Assembly: GCA_030704425.1 (NCBI GenBank)
Contig: JAPDHM010000002.1
Location: 1,269,864 to 1,333,863, forward strand
Reading direction: 5' to 3'
Source of the DNA: Rhodobacteraceae bacterium IMCC1909
GTDB lineage: Bacteria; Pseudomonadota; Alphaproteobacteria; Rhodobacterales; Rhodobacteraceae
Length of the DNA: 64,000 nt
Shown here piece after piece: positions 27,497 through 35,594 of the stretch; positions within the stretch are counted from its first letter, which is position 1, and each line of letters starts with the position of its first letter. Under the pieces are notes generated by a model. The model did not search any database. It worked only from the letters and a program-made list of their open reading frames with translations, and was not told where the DNA came from. Position numbers and translations under genes: made by a program.

Positions 27497-29665
27497 TTAT
27501 TTTTTCAGCTCACCGGGTGGGGAATCGAGGATGATATTCCCTTGGTCCATGACGAGGACGCGGGTCACGAGATTGAGCAATGTGTTTCTATGCGTCACCG
27601 CAACCATGGTCCGATCCGCCAGGTAGTCGCCAAGGCGCTGTAGGATTGCGGCCTCCGTTGAGGAGTCCATGGAGCTTGTTGGTTCGTCAAGAACCAAGAT
27701 ATTCGGCTCATGGAGGAGCGCGCGGCTGAGGTTGATTGACTGGCGTTGCCCACCGGACAATCCAACACCGCGTTCTTTGATCTTCAGGTCATAGCCTGCT
27801 GGATTGCCTTTTATGAAATCGTCCGTTCCAGAGAGCTGGCAGATTTTCAGCAGATGTTCATCGTCATATTCATAGTAGCCCAGTTGGATATTCTCGCGAA
27901 CTGTGCCAGAGAATAGCCAGGTTTCCTGTAGCATCACGCCTAAATTGCGTTGCAGGTCGGATTTATCAATTTGACGCAGGTCTATACCGTCCAAAAGAAT
28001 AGATCCGGTTGTGGGTTGGATCAAGCCGGCGCAGAGTTTCGCAAAGGTGGATTTCCCCGACCCCATCCGGCCTAGAACCGCCACTTTCTGGCCGGCTGGG
28101 ATTTTAATGGAAAGATCCTTGATTAGCGCATTCTTCGCACCGGGAAAGGTGTAGGAAACGTTTACAAACTCGATATCACCTTTGAGGACTGGGCGGCTCA
28201 ATCTTTGATCGGAGTCTGCAACGCCATCTGTCCTATTCATCAACTTATCAATTGAGCGGAAAGCTTGGCGTGCGGAGTTGGCCCGCGACAATGCCGATGC
28301 GACCTGACCAAGGGGCGCCAGAGCCCGTCCTCCCAGAATGACCGCGGCGATAAGTCCGCCCATCGTAAGTTCTTGGGCTTGGATCAGAAACACTCCGTAA
28401 AAGATTGTTGCCACCTGAGCGATTTGTTGAATTGAGGCTGCCGAATTGATCGCGAATTGTGAAAAAATTCGGGCTTTTAGGCCAAGTTCAGATTGATCCG
28501 TTGTCGCGGTTTCAAAACGGTTTTTCATTAAGCGTCCGGAGCCGGTGGCCTGGATTGTGTCGAGACCATTCAAAGTTTCGACCAGCACGGCTTGTTTCGA
28601 CATGCCCGTTTGCATGGCACCTGAGGCGAGGTGGGCTAAGATTGGTTGAATAGCGATGCCAATGATCAACACGCAAGGGACTGCAAGCAAGGGCACAATC
28701 GCGATATTTCCACCGATCAAGTAGACCACATAGATAAAGAAGAAGATAAAGGGCAAATCCACAATCGCCACGAGCGTTGCAGAGGTGAAGAACTCTCGCA
28801 GCGTGTCAAATTCTCGAACGACACTTGCCACAGCTCCCGAGCTTTGATTGCCAGCGTCCAATCGCAGCGTGAGAATTTTGTCGAACACCATGCGCGACAT
28901 GCGCGCGTCTGCACGCTTGCTGGCCCGGTCGATAAAGTTTGCGCGGAGCGACTTGGTTAAGAAGTCAAACCCAAGTGCGATCATCACGCCGATGGATAGG
29001 GCAATAAGCGATTCAATAGCCTCATTGGGCACAACGCGGTCATAGACCACCATGATGAATATTGATGTCGAAACGCCCAAGAAATTGGACATTGTGGCCG
29101 CTAAGATCACTTGTATGTAGAGCCATTTGCCCTGTGCGAAGGCCGAATAGAACCAGCGCTTACTCGATTTGGCTTCGGCATTGCTGTCACGACGCGCTAA
29201 AATAAGGTGACCGGAAAACTTGGCCGAAAACTGGTCTTTCGACATTTTTTTGATTTTAAGTTTATTTTCGATACTTGCGTATTTGACGGTGCCGTCCGAT
29301 TTGATCTCGGTCAAAATGAACGCGCCACCGTCCTCCCAGAACCCAATCATTGGGCAATGGCTCTGTGCCAGGTTGTTAGCTGAGATACGACCAAAGCTGG
29401 CGACATAGCCGATCTCGCGTAAAACGCTCACCATTTCCGCCGGTGAAAACGTATTGCTTGACGTGGCCGGCAGGTCGCGTATCGCCGCTTCGCTGTAGGC
29501 TTCGCCTTGATCCCGAAGGAACCTCTGGAGCGTGAGCACCAGCTCGCTTTCGGTCGAGTTTGACGTCTCCTCTACGGCGCGCCCACCGTCTGTTACGCCT
29601 TGCGGGTCCACATCCGCTTCATCAGCGCTATGTTCCAGAGGTTTTGATGCGGTCAAATCCGTCAT
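27497..29665 (-). CDS. Type I secretion ABC transporter (LapB-like, degenerate C39 domain)
   Basis: The 722-residue T1SS permease/ATPase has an N-terminal peptidase C39-like domain (about residues 45-150) without the N-terminal catalytic Cys, as in transporters of RTX proteins, where this domain only docks substrate. A six-helix membrane domain and the nucleotide-binding domain follow, with Walker A GRMGSGKST near residue 532, signature LSGGQRQSINLSRALL, Walker B ILVLDEPTSSMD and switch His VTHRNT. It powers export of a large C-terminally tagged protein without cleavage. The start overlaps the TolC-type gene by 4 bases (ATGA). A divergent giant surface-protein gene is the likely substrate. 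Confidence 0.93.
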   Translation of the reverse strand: MTDLTASKPLEHSADEADVDPQGVTDGGRAVEETSNSTESELVLTLQRFLRDQGEAYSEAAIRDLPATSSNTFSPAEMVSVLREIGYVASFGRISANNLAQSHCPMIGFWEDGGAFILTEIKSDGTVKYASIENKLKIKKMSKDQFSAKFSGHLILARRDSNAEAKSSKRWFYSAFAQGKWLYIQVILAATMSNFLGVSTSIFIMVVYDRVVPNEAIESLIALSIGVMIALGFDFLTKSLRANFIDRASKRADARMSRMVFDKILTLRLDAGNQSSGAVASVVREFDTLREFFTSATLVAIVDLPFIFFFIYVVYLIGGNIAIVPLLAVPCVLIIGIAIQPILAHLASGAMQTGMSKQAVLVETLNGLDTIQATGSGRLMKNRFETATTDQSELGLKARIFSQFAINSAASIQQIAQVATIFYGVFLIQAQELTMGGLIAAVILGGRALAPLGQVASALSRANSARQAFRSIDKLMNRTDGVADSDQRLSRPVLKGDIEFVNVSYTFPGAKNALIKDLSIKIPAGQKVAVLGRMGSGKSTFAKLCAGLIQPTTGSILLDGIDLRQIDKSDLQRNLGVMLQETWLFSGTVRENIQLGYYEYDDEHLLKICQLSGTDDFIKGNPAGYDLKIKERGVGLSGGQRQSINLSRALLHEPNILVLDEPTSSMDSSTEAAILQRLGDYLADRTMVAVTHRNTLLNLVTRVLVMDQGNIILDSPPGELKK

Positions 29666-31038
29666 TGTGCTGCCTTAATTATGGTCTTATTGGTGTTAAT
29701 TCCCAGTCGCTTTGACAAAAGTCCTGAGCTGGCGAGCATTTCGTAGTCAATTTTTAGGAGCTCTGAGGCGACCGATATTCTTTGATCAGAGGTGCGGTAG
29801 GCTTTCTCTTCGGCCTGAATCAGTTGGCGAACTGTCGTTTGGCCTGTCGCAAGTTGCGACCACATGATTTCAAGCTCATTTTGAGACGCAGCTTCTTGCG
29901 CAACGAGTGTGTCAAGCGAGGCGGTGAGCGCGGTACGTCTGCTCAACGCCGTATCCAATTCTCTTTTTCCGGCCAGCTTTGCTCCTTTGAGCTTTTGCTC
30001 CGCCGCCTTCAAATTGGCAGCCTGTGCGGCGGTATTAGCTTCGCGTCGTCCACCGTCGCCAATAATCCACGACACTTCTAAACCGATTGCATAGCTTGTG
30101 CGCTCGTCCTTTTCCATTGGTGATGACATACCGGCCTTGAACCCGACGGTTGGTTTTTCACGACCTTGTGCCACGAGTAAACTCTGTTTGGCGGATAAAA
30201 CTTGAGCGGCTGTCTGCGCCACTATTGGGGCACGGTTCCAGTTGCGTCGAATATGGGTCAGATCTGCGGCTGTGAGAAGCGATGGCGGCGTGGTTAGATT
30301 TTTTGGGACAGCTCCAAAGAATTTCATGTAGCTGGCTTCTGCCGCTGAAATTTGCGCATCAAGATTTGCTTTTTCCAAAGAAAGTGCTCGAGCGGCAATT
30401 TCTGCGGAGGCGCTGGCACTCTTGTCGACCATGCCACTCGCAACAAGCGTTTCCATCTGCGTCAGCATTTTTTCGGTTTTGGTCATGAGCGCCTGAAATC
30501 GTGTGTCGCGCTTGTTCAGTGTGTCGAGGTTAACCCATGAGACCGCGGCATCTTTTGCGGTTGTATTGGCTGCGAGCGCCACATCCATTTCTGCGATGAA
30601 GGCATTGGCCCGTGCCTGGTCTATTCTGGCAACGCTAGAGCCGCCATCGAAGATGAGCTGACTGACCGAGAGGTTTGCGCTGGCGCCGCGTTCCGTAGTG
30701 GAGGCCAAACCAGCTCCATCCTTAACAGTTTGTCCGGCATTAGCGCTCGCCGAAATTTGGAGTTCTCTATCTGCATCTGCAACTAAAATTTCACTTAACG
30801 ATCTATTATAATTACTCACAGACAAAATATATTCAGGTGAATTAATCACGATTTTGGAAAGATCATTTTTGAAATCGCCTGAAAGAGTTTTTGCAAGTTT
30901 TGGTTGAGATAAAATATCGGATGATACCTTTGATAAAGCATTTACTTCAGAACTAAGTTTTGCCGGCGAATACTGCGGAGCGCCACACGCCGAAAGCGCA
31001 AACATCGCTGTAATTAAGGCCAAATTTTGATGCTTCAT
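29662..31038 (-). CDS. TolC-family outer membrane efflux protein (T1SS pore, lipoprotein)
   Basis: This 458-residue outer-membrane channel of the TolC/LapE group begins with a lipoprotein-type signal (MKHQNLALITAMFALSACGAP, lipobox LSAC). The rest is two repeated long-helix halves with short beta segments, e.g. QLIFDGGSSVARIDQARANAFIAEMDVALAANTTAKDAAVSWVNLDTL and the equivalent VSWIIGDGGRREANTAAQAANLKAAEQKLKGAKLAGKRELDTAL (the 'xxDGGRRxA' pair is diagnostic of TolC family half-repeats). It is the first gene of the secretion operon. Confidence 0.9.
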   Translation of the reverse strand: MKHQNLALITAMFALSACGAPQYSPAKLSSEVNALSKVSSDILSQPKLAKTLSGDFKNDLSKIVINSPEYILSVSNYNRSLSEILVADADRELQISASANAGQTVKDGAGLASTTERGASANLSVSQLIFDGGSSVARIDQARANAFIAEMDVALAANTTAKDAAVSWVNLDTLNKRDTRFQALMTKTEKMLTQMETLVASGMVDKSASASAEIAARALSLEKANLDAQISAAEASYMKFFGAVPKNLTTPPSLLTAADLTHIRRNWNRAPIVAQTAAQVLSAKQSLLVAQGREKPTVGFKAGMSSPMEKDERTSYAIGLEVSWIIGDGGRREANTAAQAANLKAAEQKLKGAKLAGKRELDTALSRRTALTASLDTLVAQEAASQNELEIMWSQLATGQTTVRQLIQAEEKAYRTSDQRISVASELLKIDYEMLASSGLLSKRLGINTNKTIIKAAQ

Positions 31039-31341
31039 GCCTAATTTCCTTTTCCCATTGATCTGCGGTTCGAATCGTAACGCTTAATTACGGGTACAGT
31101 AGCCATATCGTTAATGAAAGATTAAATTTCAACAATAATGTCATTAAAACCGAGGCTTCAATGAGTTTTTAGCTGTATGAAATACTCATTAGTTATTCAT
31201 ATTGCTATATATTTTATTAAATTATATTGTGAAATATTGATGGATTGTTTAGTATTTTTTAAACATAATTTAATATATTGAATAGATTCATGGCGCGTGT
31301 TTAAAAAGGTCAGTGAACATAAATGTCTGGAGAAAGAAACT
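31039..31341. promoter_or_regulatory. AT-rich divergent promoter region (T1SS operon / surface protein)
   Basis: About 300 very AT-rich bases separate the leftward T1SS operon from the rightward giant surface-protein gene, so promoters for both directions must lie here. Several TATAAT-like and TTGATG-like words occur, too many to choose one pair by eye. Confidence 0.55.
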
Positions 31342-34300
31342 ATGACCATCCAACAACACGCGTCTTTCGATTCAAGCGCTGCTGAGTTGAACGCAACCAG
31401 CAAGCTTGTAAAGGCCTGGGAATCCAAGAACGCCAAAAATGCGGCGCGCGCCGGTGGCGTATCGCTCATGGCACTGTCGCTCGCGGCATGTGGCGGCTCT
31501 GATGATGTAGTGGTAGACATCACATCTGATAACGCAGAAATCTTGCTCGCTGCAGTAACGGCAGTAGACGCAACAGCTACGACAGTCGCGGAAGTTGCCT
31601 CTAACGCAAACGCAGCTGGTGTTTCAGCCGGTGAAACTGCAGCAGATGCAGCGATCCGTGCAAGCATAGCAGACGCAGGCATCACTGTGGCGGCCGACGC
31701 AACATCTGCTGAGATGATCGCAGCAGTTGCAGCGTCCGACAATGTAAGCGTTGCTGACACGGCTAAAACAGCAGCTCTTACTAACGCAGCTGGCACAAAA
31801 ACATACACAACAGTAGATGCCGCATATGACGAAGGCGTTCTAGTAACCTCCGCAGACGCAGTTACTGCAGCTCTCACAGATGCAGGCGGCACTCCCCACG
31901 CAACCGTAGATGCGGCGATCACATCCAACGACACAGCAATTGCCGATGCGGCGACAGTAACTGCAACAGCAGCTGCTGAAGCAACATTGGTTGCTGGCAC
32001 AGGTTTTGACACTGTTGCGGCGCTTAATGCAGCTTACACTACTGCTATCGCGGCAACTCCTGCGCTCGTCGATCAGGCACTCGAGACCACGCAGGACGTT
32101 ATTCAGGGCACTGCAAGCGATGATACGATTGTTGGTACCAACCTTACCTACAACGCGACAGACGTAGTAATTGGTGGTGGTGGTGACGATACGCTCACTA
32201 TCAACAGCGCCGTAGACACCATTGCAGCCGCAGCGACTGTAGTTGGGGTTGAAAATGTCGTTTTCAACATCTCTTCAGCTAACTTGGCTGAGGCCGACGT
32301 AACACTGACAAACATCAAAACTGGGTCAATAGCTATCAATCAATTGACAGCTGGATCAGCGGCCACGGCAAATATCACAAACGCTGGTGGTGTAACGCTG
32401 GAATTTGGTGGTTTGATCACAGGTGCAGCTACTATCGCACAGGTAGCCGCAACAGATTTAGTCGTTAACCCAGGTACAGCCGGCACAGTAAATATAACTG
32501 GTGGGACCACAGGTTCCGCAACAGTGACTAGCACAGCAGCGACGTTCGTCGATGCAGATGTAGCGGTAGGAGCGACAGGCACCGTAACAATCACAGGCGG
32601 CTCAGGTTTGGCCGCGATTGATGCTGACGGTACGACTATGAATGTCACAACAACAAATGCCAATTCTGACATCACGCTTACTGGTACAAGTACGGATGCC
32701 ACAGATGCTGCTACAGTCTCTATCGGTGCCGCCGCCGCAATTACTACGGTAAATGCTGTTGAGACTATGACTATCTCGACTGGTACAGCAGCAGGTGACG
32801 GAACGCAGACGGCTGCTAGTGTCGCTACTGTTGATACAACTGCGGCAACGACTTATAATCTAACGGGCTCAAACGATATCGTACTGGCCGGTGATGAAGC
32901 GATGTTTGACGGTAAAACAGTTACATCTGACAACACTGGTGCATCATCAGTTCGTTTGACAACTATGGCGGCTTCAGACCTAGAAAAGGTAGCTGTAGAC
33001 GTGTCTGTCGAATTGGCAGACGCCAACATCAACCATGGTACTGCCACAGCAATAACCGTTAAGAACAATGCAACAGTTGTGATTTCTGCTGATTTGGACG
33101 GTACTGATGACGGCGATACCAACCTGCTAACTCTTGACTCAGACACGCTGGCTACTGGTGCCGAAACTCTAAACTTGACTATCACGGCCTCCCAGACAGA
33201 AGTGCAAGAAGCTACTGCGGTGGTTTCAGACTTTGAAACGGTAAATTTAAGCACTACCGGAGCCACAGCGGCGGTGGTAGTCAGCGGAATTACTGGCACC
33301 GCAGGTGCATCAGGTACAGCATTTACACTGGCCACTGGTTCGGTAGGTTTGACCCTAGGCACGTTGACAGGTGCTACATTCGACGCAACAGGTTACACTG
33401 GCGCAATCACGACCACAGTGTCTGATGCTACTTTGGCCACGTCAGCTACGTTTGGATCTGGTGATGATATCATCACATCATTAACAGCGGACGTATTAGT
33501 AATCGATGGTGGTGATGGTAACGACAACCTAACAGTTGGTGTTGATGCTTCTGACTTGACGTTGTCAAATATTGAAGTGCTCACAATAGTTGACGATACT
33601 GAGTTCGCCGCGGCCCAGTTAGATGGTGGTACATTCTCGGTTATCGGTACGAGTGCCGACGACATTGAAATTGGCGAAAACGGCACGGGTGTTTGGGACA
33701 GTTCAAGTCTGGATTTGTCTGGCTTGAACTTTAACGCTCAAGTGGCTCAAACAACACTAACAATTGATGCAACTTCGATAAATGCGTCATTGGCACTCGG
33801 TGGTAGTTACTCAGTAACTGGTTCATCTATCGCCGATGTCTTCGATGGCGCGGCAGTGTCAGGAGCTATTAATATTAGCGGTAACGGTGGTGCCGATAAT
33901 ATTACTACAGGTTCTGGAGCTGACGTTATCTCAACTGGTGAGGGTATCGACATAGTTGTTTCGGGCGCTGGTATCGACACAATTGACCTGACAGAAGCAA
34001 CTGCAGCGGTGGATACGATGACTTTCTCAGCTGAGGGAGCGACCAACGTTGACACTGTTACTGGGTTCACAGCAATTGCGGCAGATGATGTTATTGCCCT
34101 TGATTTTGCCAACCTCAATGCCGGTGACATTATGGGAACTAACGGTACTGTAGTTACAGCCGTTGCCCACACCATGGTATCGTACACCTCAGGGGCAACA
34201 CTTGCCTCTAACACTTCCATGGCTGCTGTACTGAAGATCACAGATACAACCGGCATGAACTCATTTGCGGACGTCTCAACAGCTATAGATGCTAATAACA

Positions 34301-34512
34301 TCACGTTGGGAACCGGTGGCTCTTTCGCTGTCGGCGAAGGTATCGTGACGGTTTTCTATGACGCTGATGATAGCCAGGCTGTGGTCGGATACATGGAATC
34401 AGATGTTGCTGACGTATTCGATGACGGCAGCACATTTGTCGAAATTGTTAAATTGACAATGAGCACGGCTGAATATGATGCACTGTCAGCCGCAAACTTC
34501 GATATCGTATAA
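31342..34512 (+). CDS. S-layer-like / RTX-like secreted surface protein
   Basis: This Ala/Thr/Asp/Gly-rich protein of 1056 residues has no basic N-terminal signal, and its composition is typical of S-layer and RTX proteins (almost no Cys or Trp). Its first 50 residues end in VSLMALSLAACGGSDD, a lipobox-like motif at Cys50 placed after a long polar leader, which is unusual. The body is beta-strand repeats. RTX-like Gly/Asp motifs appear as GTASDDTIVGTN, VIGGGGDDTLTIN, DGGDGNDNLTV and GNGGADNITTGSGADVISTGEGIDIVVSGAGIDTIDL. The end TMSTAEYDALSAANFDIV has no Sec signal logic and fits a C-terminal T1SS tag. Size, repeats and an adjacent T1SS resemble Caulobacter RsaA, so an S-layer role is likely but inferred. 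The ATG at 31342 has GGAGAAAG upstream; an earlier in-frame start at 31297 has none. Confidence 0.75.
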   Translation: MTIQQHASFDSSAAELNATSKLVKAWESKNAKNAARAGGVSLMALSLAACGGSDDVVVDITSDNAEILLAAVTAVDATATTVAEVASNANAAGVSAGETAADAAIRASIADAGITVAADATSAEMIAAVAASDNVSVADTAKTAALTNAAGTKTYTTVDAAYDEGVLVTSADAVTAALTDAGGTPHATVDAAITSNDTAIADAATVTATAAAEATLVAGTGFDTVAALNAAYTTAIAATPALVDQALETTQDVIQGTASDDTIVGTNLTYNATDVVIGGGGDDTLTINSAVDTIAAAATVVGVENVVFNISSANLAEADVTLTNIKTGSIAINQLTAGSAATANITNAGGVTLEFGGLITGAATIAQVAATDLVVNPGTAGTVNITGGTTGSATVTSTAATFVDADVAVGATGTVTITGGSGLAAIDADGTTMNVTTTNANSDITLTGTSTDATDAATVSIGAAAAITTVNAVETMTISTGTAAGDGTQTAASVATVDTTAATTYNLTGSNDIVLAGDEAMFDGKTVTSDNTGASSVRLTTMAASDLEKVAVDVSVELADANINHGTATAITVKNNATVVISADLDGTDDGDTNLLTLDSDTLATGAETLNLTITASQTEVQEATAVVSDFETVNLSTTGATAAVVVSGITGTAGASGTAFTLATGSVGLTLGTLTGATFDATGYTGAITTTVSDATLATSATFGSGDDIITSLTADVLVIDGGDGNDNLTVGVDASDLTLSNIEVLTIVDDTEFAAAQLDGGTFSVIGTSADDIEIGENGTGVWDSSSLDLSGLNFNAQVAQTTLTIDATSINASLALGGSYSVTGSSIADVFDGAAVSGAINISGNGGADNITTGSGADVISTGEGIDIVVSGAGIDTIDLTEATAAVDTMTFSAEGATNVDTVTGFTAIAADDVIALDFANLNAGDIMGTNGTVVTAVAHTMVSYTSGATLASNTSMAAVLKITDTTGMNSFADVSTAIDANNITLGTGGSFAVGEGIVTVFYDADDSQAVVGYMESDVADVFDDGSTFVEIVKLTMSTAEYDALSAANFDIV

Positions 34513-34624
34513 GAAGTTGAGTTAAAATTGAGCCCCCCTTGTAAACTTGGGGTGCTCACCTAAGAAACACGCTGTGAGTTAATCTTAATGATCTCCAGTC
34601 GTACACTTGCTCACGGCAACGGAA

Positions 34625-34658
34625 GGCCTTCTAACTAGAAATAGTTGGGAGGCTTTTT
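34625..34658 (+). terminator. Rho-independent terminator after the S-layer-like gene
   Basis: A ten-base-pair stem (left 34626-34635, right 34644-34653, three G-T wobbles) with an 8-base loop is directly followed by five T. It lies about 110 bases after the stop codon. A weaker hairpin (GAGCCCCCC with GGGGTGCTC, no T run) precedes it. Confidence 0.75.
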
Positions 34659-34710
34659 CCGTGATACAACCTTTGAAATACTCACACCCTCACCCAAAGG
34701 AAATTACCCA

Positions 34711-34977
34711 ATGAAACAACTACTACTCGGTGCAGCCCTAGTTAGCATAGGCACTGTCATTGGCGCTCTATCCTCAGATAATACCAACGGGATAGCCAAC
34801 GCGCAGTTCGCCCCTCCCATGCAATCTGGCGATGCTCTCTGGCACTTGCCCAAGTTCGGTGAACAAGGATGGTTCCTCCATGCAAGCAATGGTCGTGTGA
34901 GAGCTTGCAATATGGATAAGGCGAGTGTGGTCGGCGAGCGAGCAGCTCCACGTTGTAGCGAGTGGACGGACGAATAA
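34711..34977 (+). CDS. Small exported protein of unknown function
   Basis: The 88-residue protein begins with a signal peptide or single anchor (MKQLLLGAALVSIGTVIGALSSD). A short mature part follows: FAPPMQSGDALWHLPKFGEQGWFLHASNGRVRACNMDKASVVGERAAPRCSEWTDE, with two Cys that could form a disulfide in the periplasm. The upstream reading to 34645 overlaps the terminator; AAAGGA lies 10 bases before the ATG at 34711, which decides the start. I do not recognise a family. A copy of its last 23 codons lies at 38383-38454, so the gene has been duplicated and partly lost. Confidence 0.7.
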   Translation: MKQLLLGAALVSIGTVIGALSSDNTNGIANAQFAPPMQSGDALWHLPKFGEQGWFLHASNGRVRACNMDKASVVGERAAPRCSEWTDE

Positions 34978-35408
34978 CGGGTGCACAGCCAATGTACCCC
35001 TCAGTGGAAATACAGAGTATGAGCGTCAGCTTCACGATCTTAACTTGCGGATATACAGCGGAAGAAACGAGCTACCGCACCGGGGGAATTAGAGCTTGGG
35101 GACAACGACAGACATTTGACGGTATCGTTTGAGATGTCTTTTGATTAGCTCAGGCATATTGATGAAAATGCTGACGCCTATTTGCGGATATATAGTGGAA
35201 GAGGAAGGCGGTGCAAAAGTGCTTCGTGGTGGATTGGTCTGTTTCAGCACATGATTGATGATATAACTGATATCATACGGAGCGATCAATATAGGGCTAT
35301 CGGCTATTATCTATTGGTTCTGATTCGGGTTGGATGACCGTCATTTAAGTCCTTAAAGGGACAAAGTGCTAAAAGGCTGTATAGGAACCTGACCCTTTAA
35401 CGGTACTG
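34978..35408. other. Intergenic region with short degenerate coding fragments
   Basis: About 430 bases with no intact gene. Two frames carry a similar peptide, LRIYSGRN near 35045 and LRIYSGRG near 35178, each followed shortly by stops, so this looks like two decayed copies of one gene's fragment. A 66-codon minus-strand frame at 35089-35289 is not convincing. Confidence 0.35.
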
Positions 35409-35594
35409 CTACCCCGAAACCTCAGGCTCTGGCCCATAGAGATACACCAGCTCTAGATCACTGAAAGCACCTTCACCCCAGCTTGTTGCTAAATGGGAGT
35501 GTACTTCTGCTTCGGTCCACGGGGTGTAGAGGCTACTGATGGGACAGACTGAGTATTCCTTCGGGAGATTAGGTTGATGGTGGTTGGTGGTGCG
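35409..35594 (-). pseudogene. Unidentified coding remnant fused behind the TPR-methyltransferase
   Basis: Directly after the stop of the TPR-methyltransferase gene, the same reading frame continues open for 61 codons: PNLPKEYSVCPISSLYTPWTEAEVHSHLATSWGEGAFSDLELVYLYGPEPEVSG, then a stop. The composition looks like real protein, but no start codon is visible. Either it is the C-terminal remnant of another gene or the stop between them is a recent mutation. I do not recognise the family. Confidence 0.3.

Noticed and set aside
31197-32012. Long minus-strand frame rich in Ala/Val/Ser
   Set aside because: It is antisense to the 5' part of the S-layer-like gene and arises from that gene's Ala/Thr codon bias.
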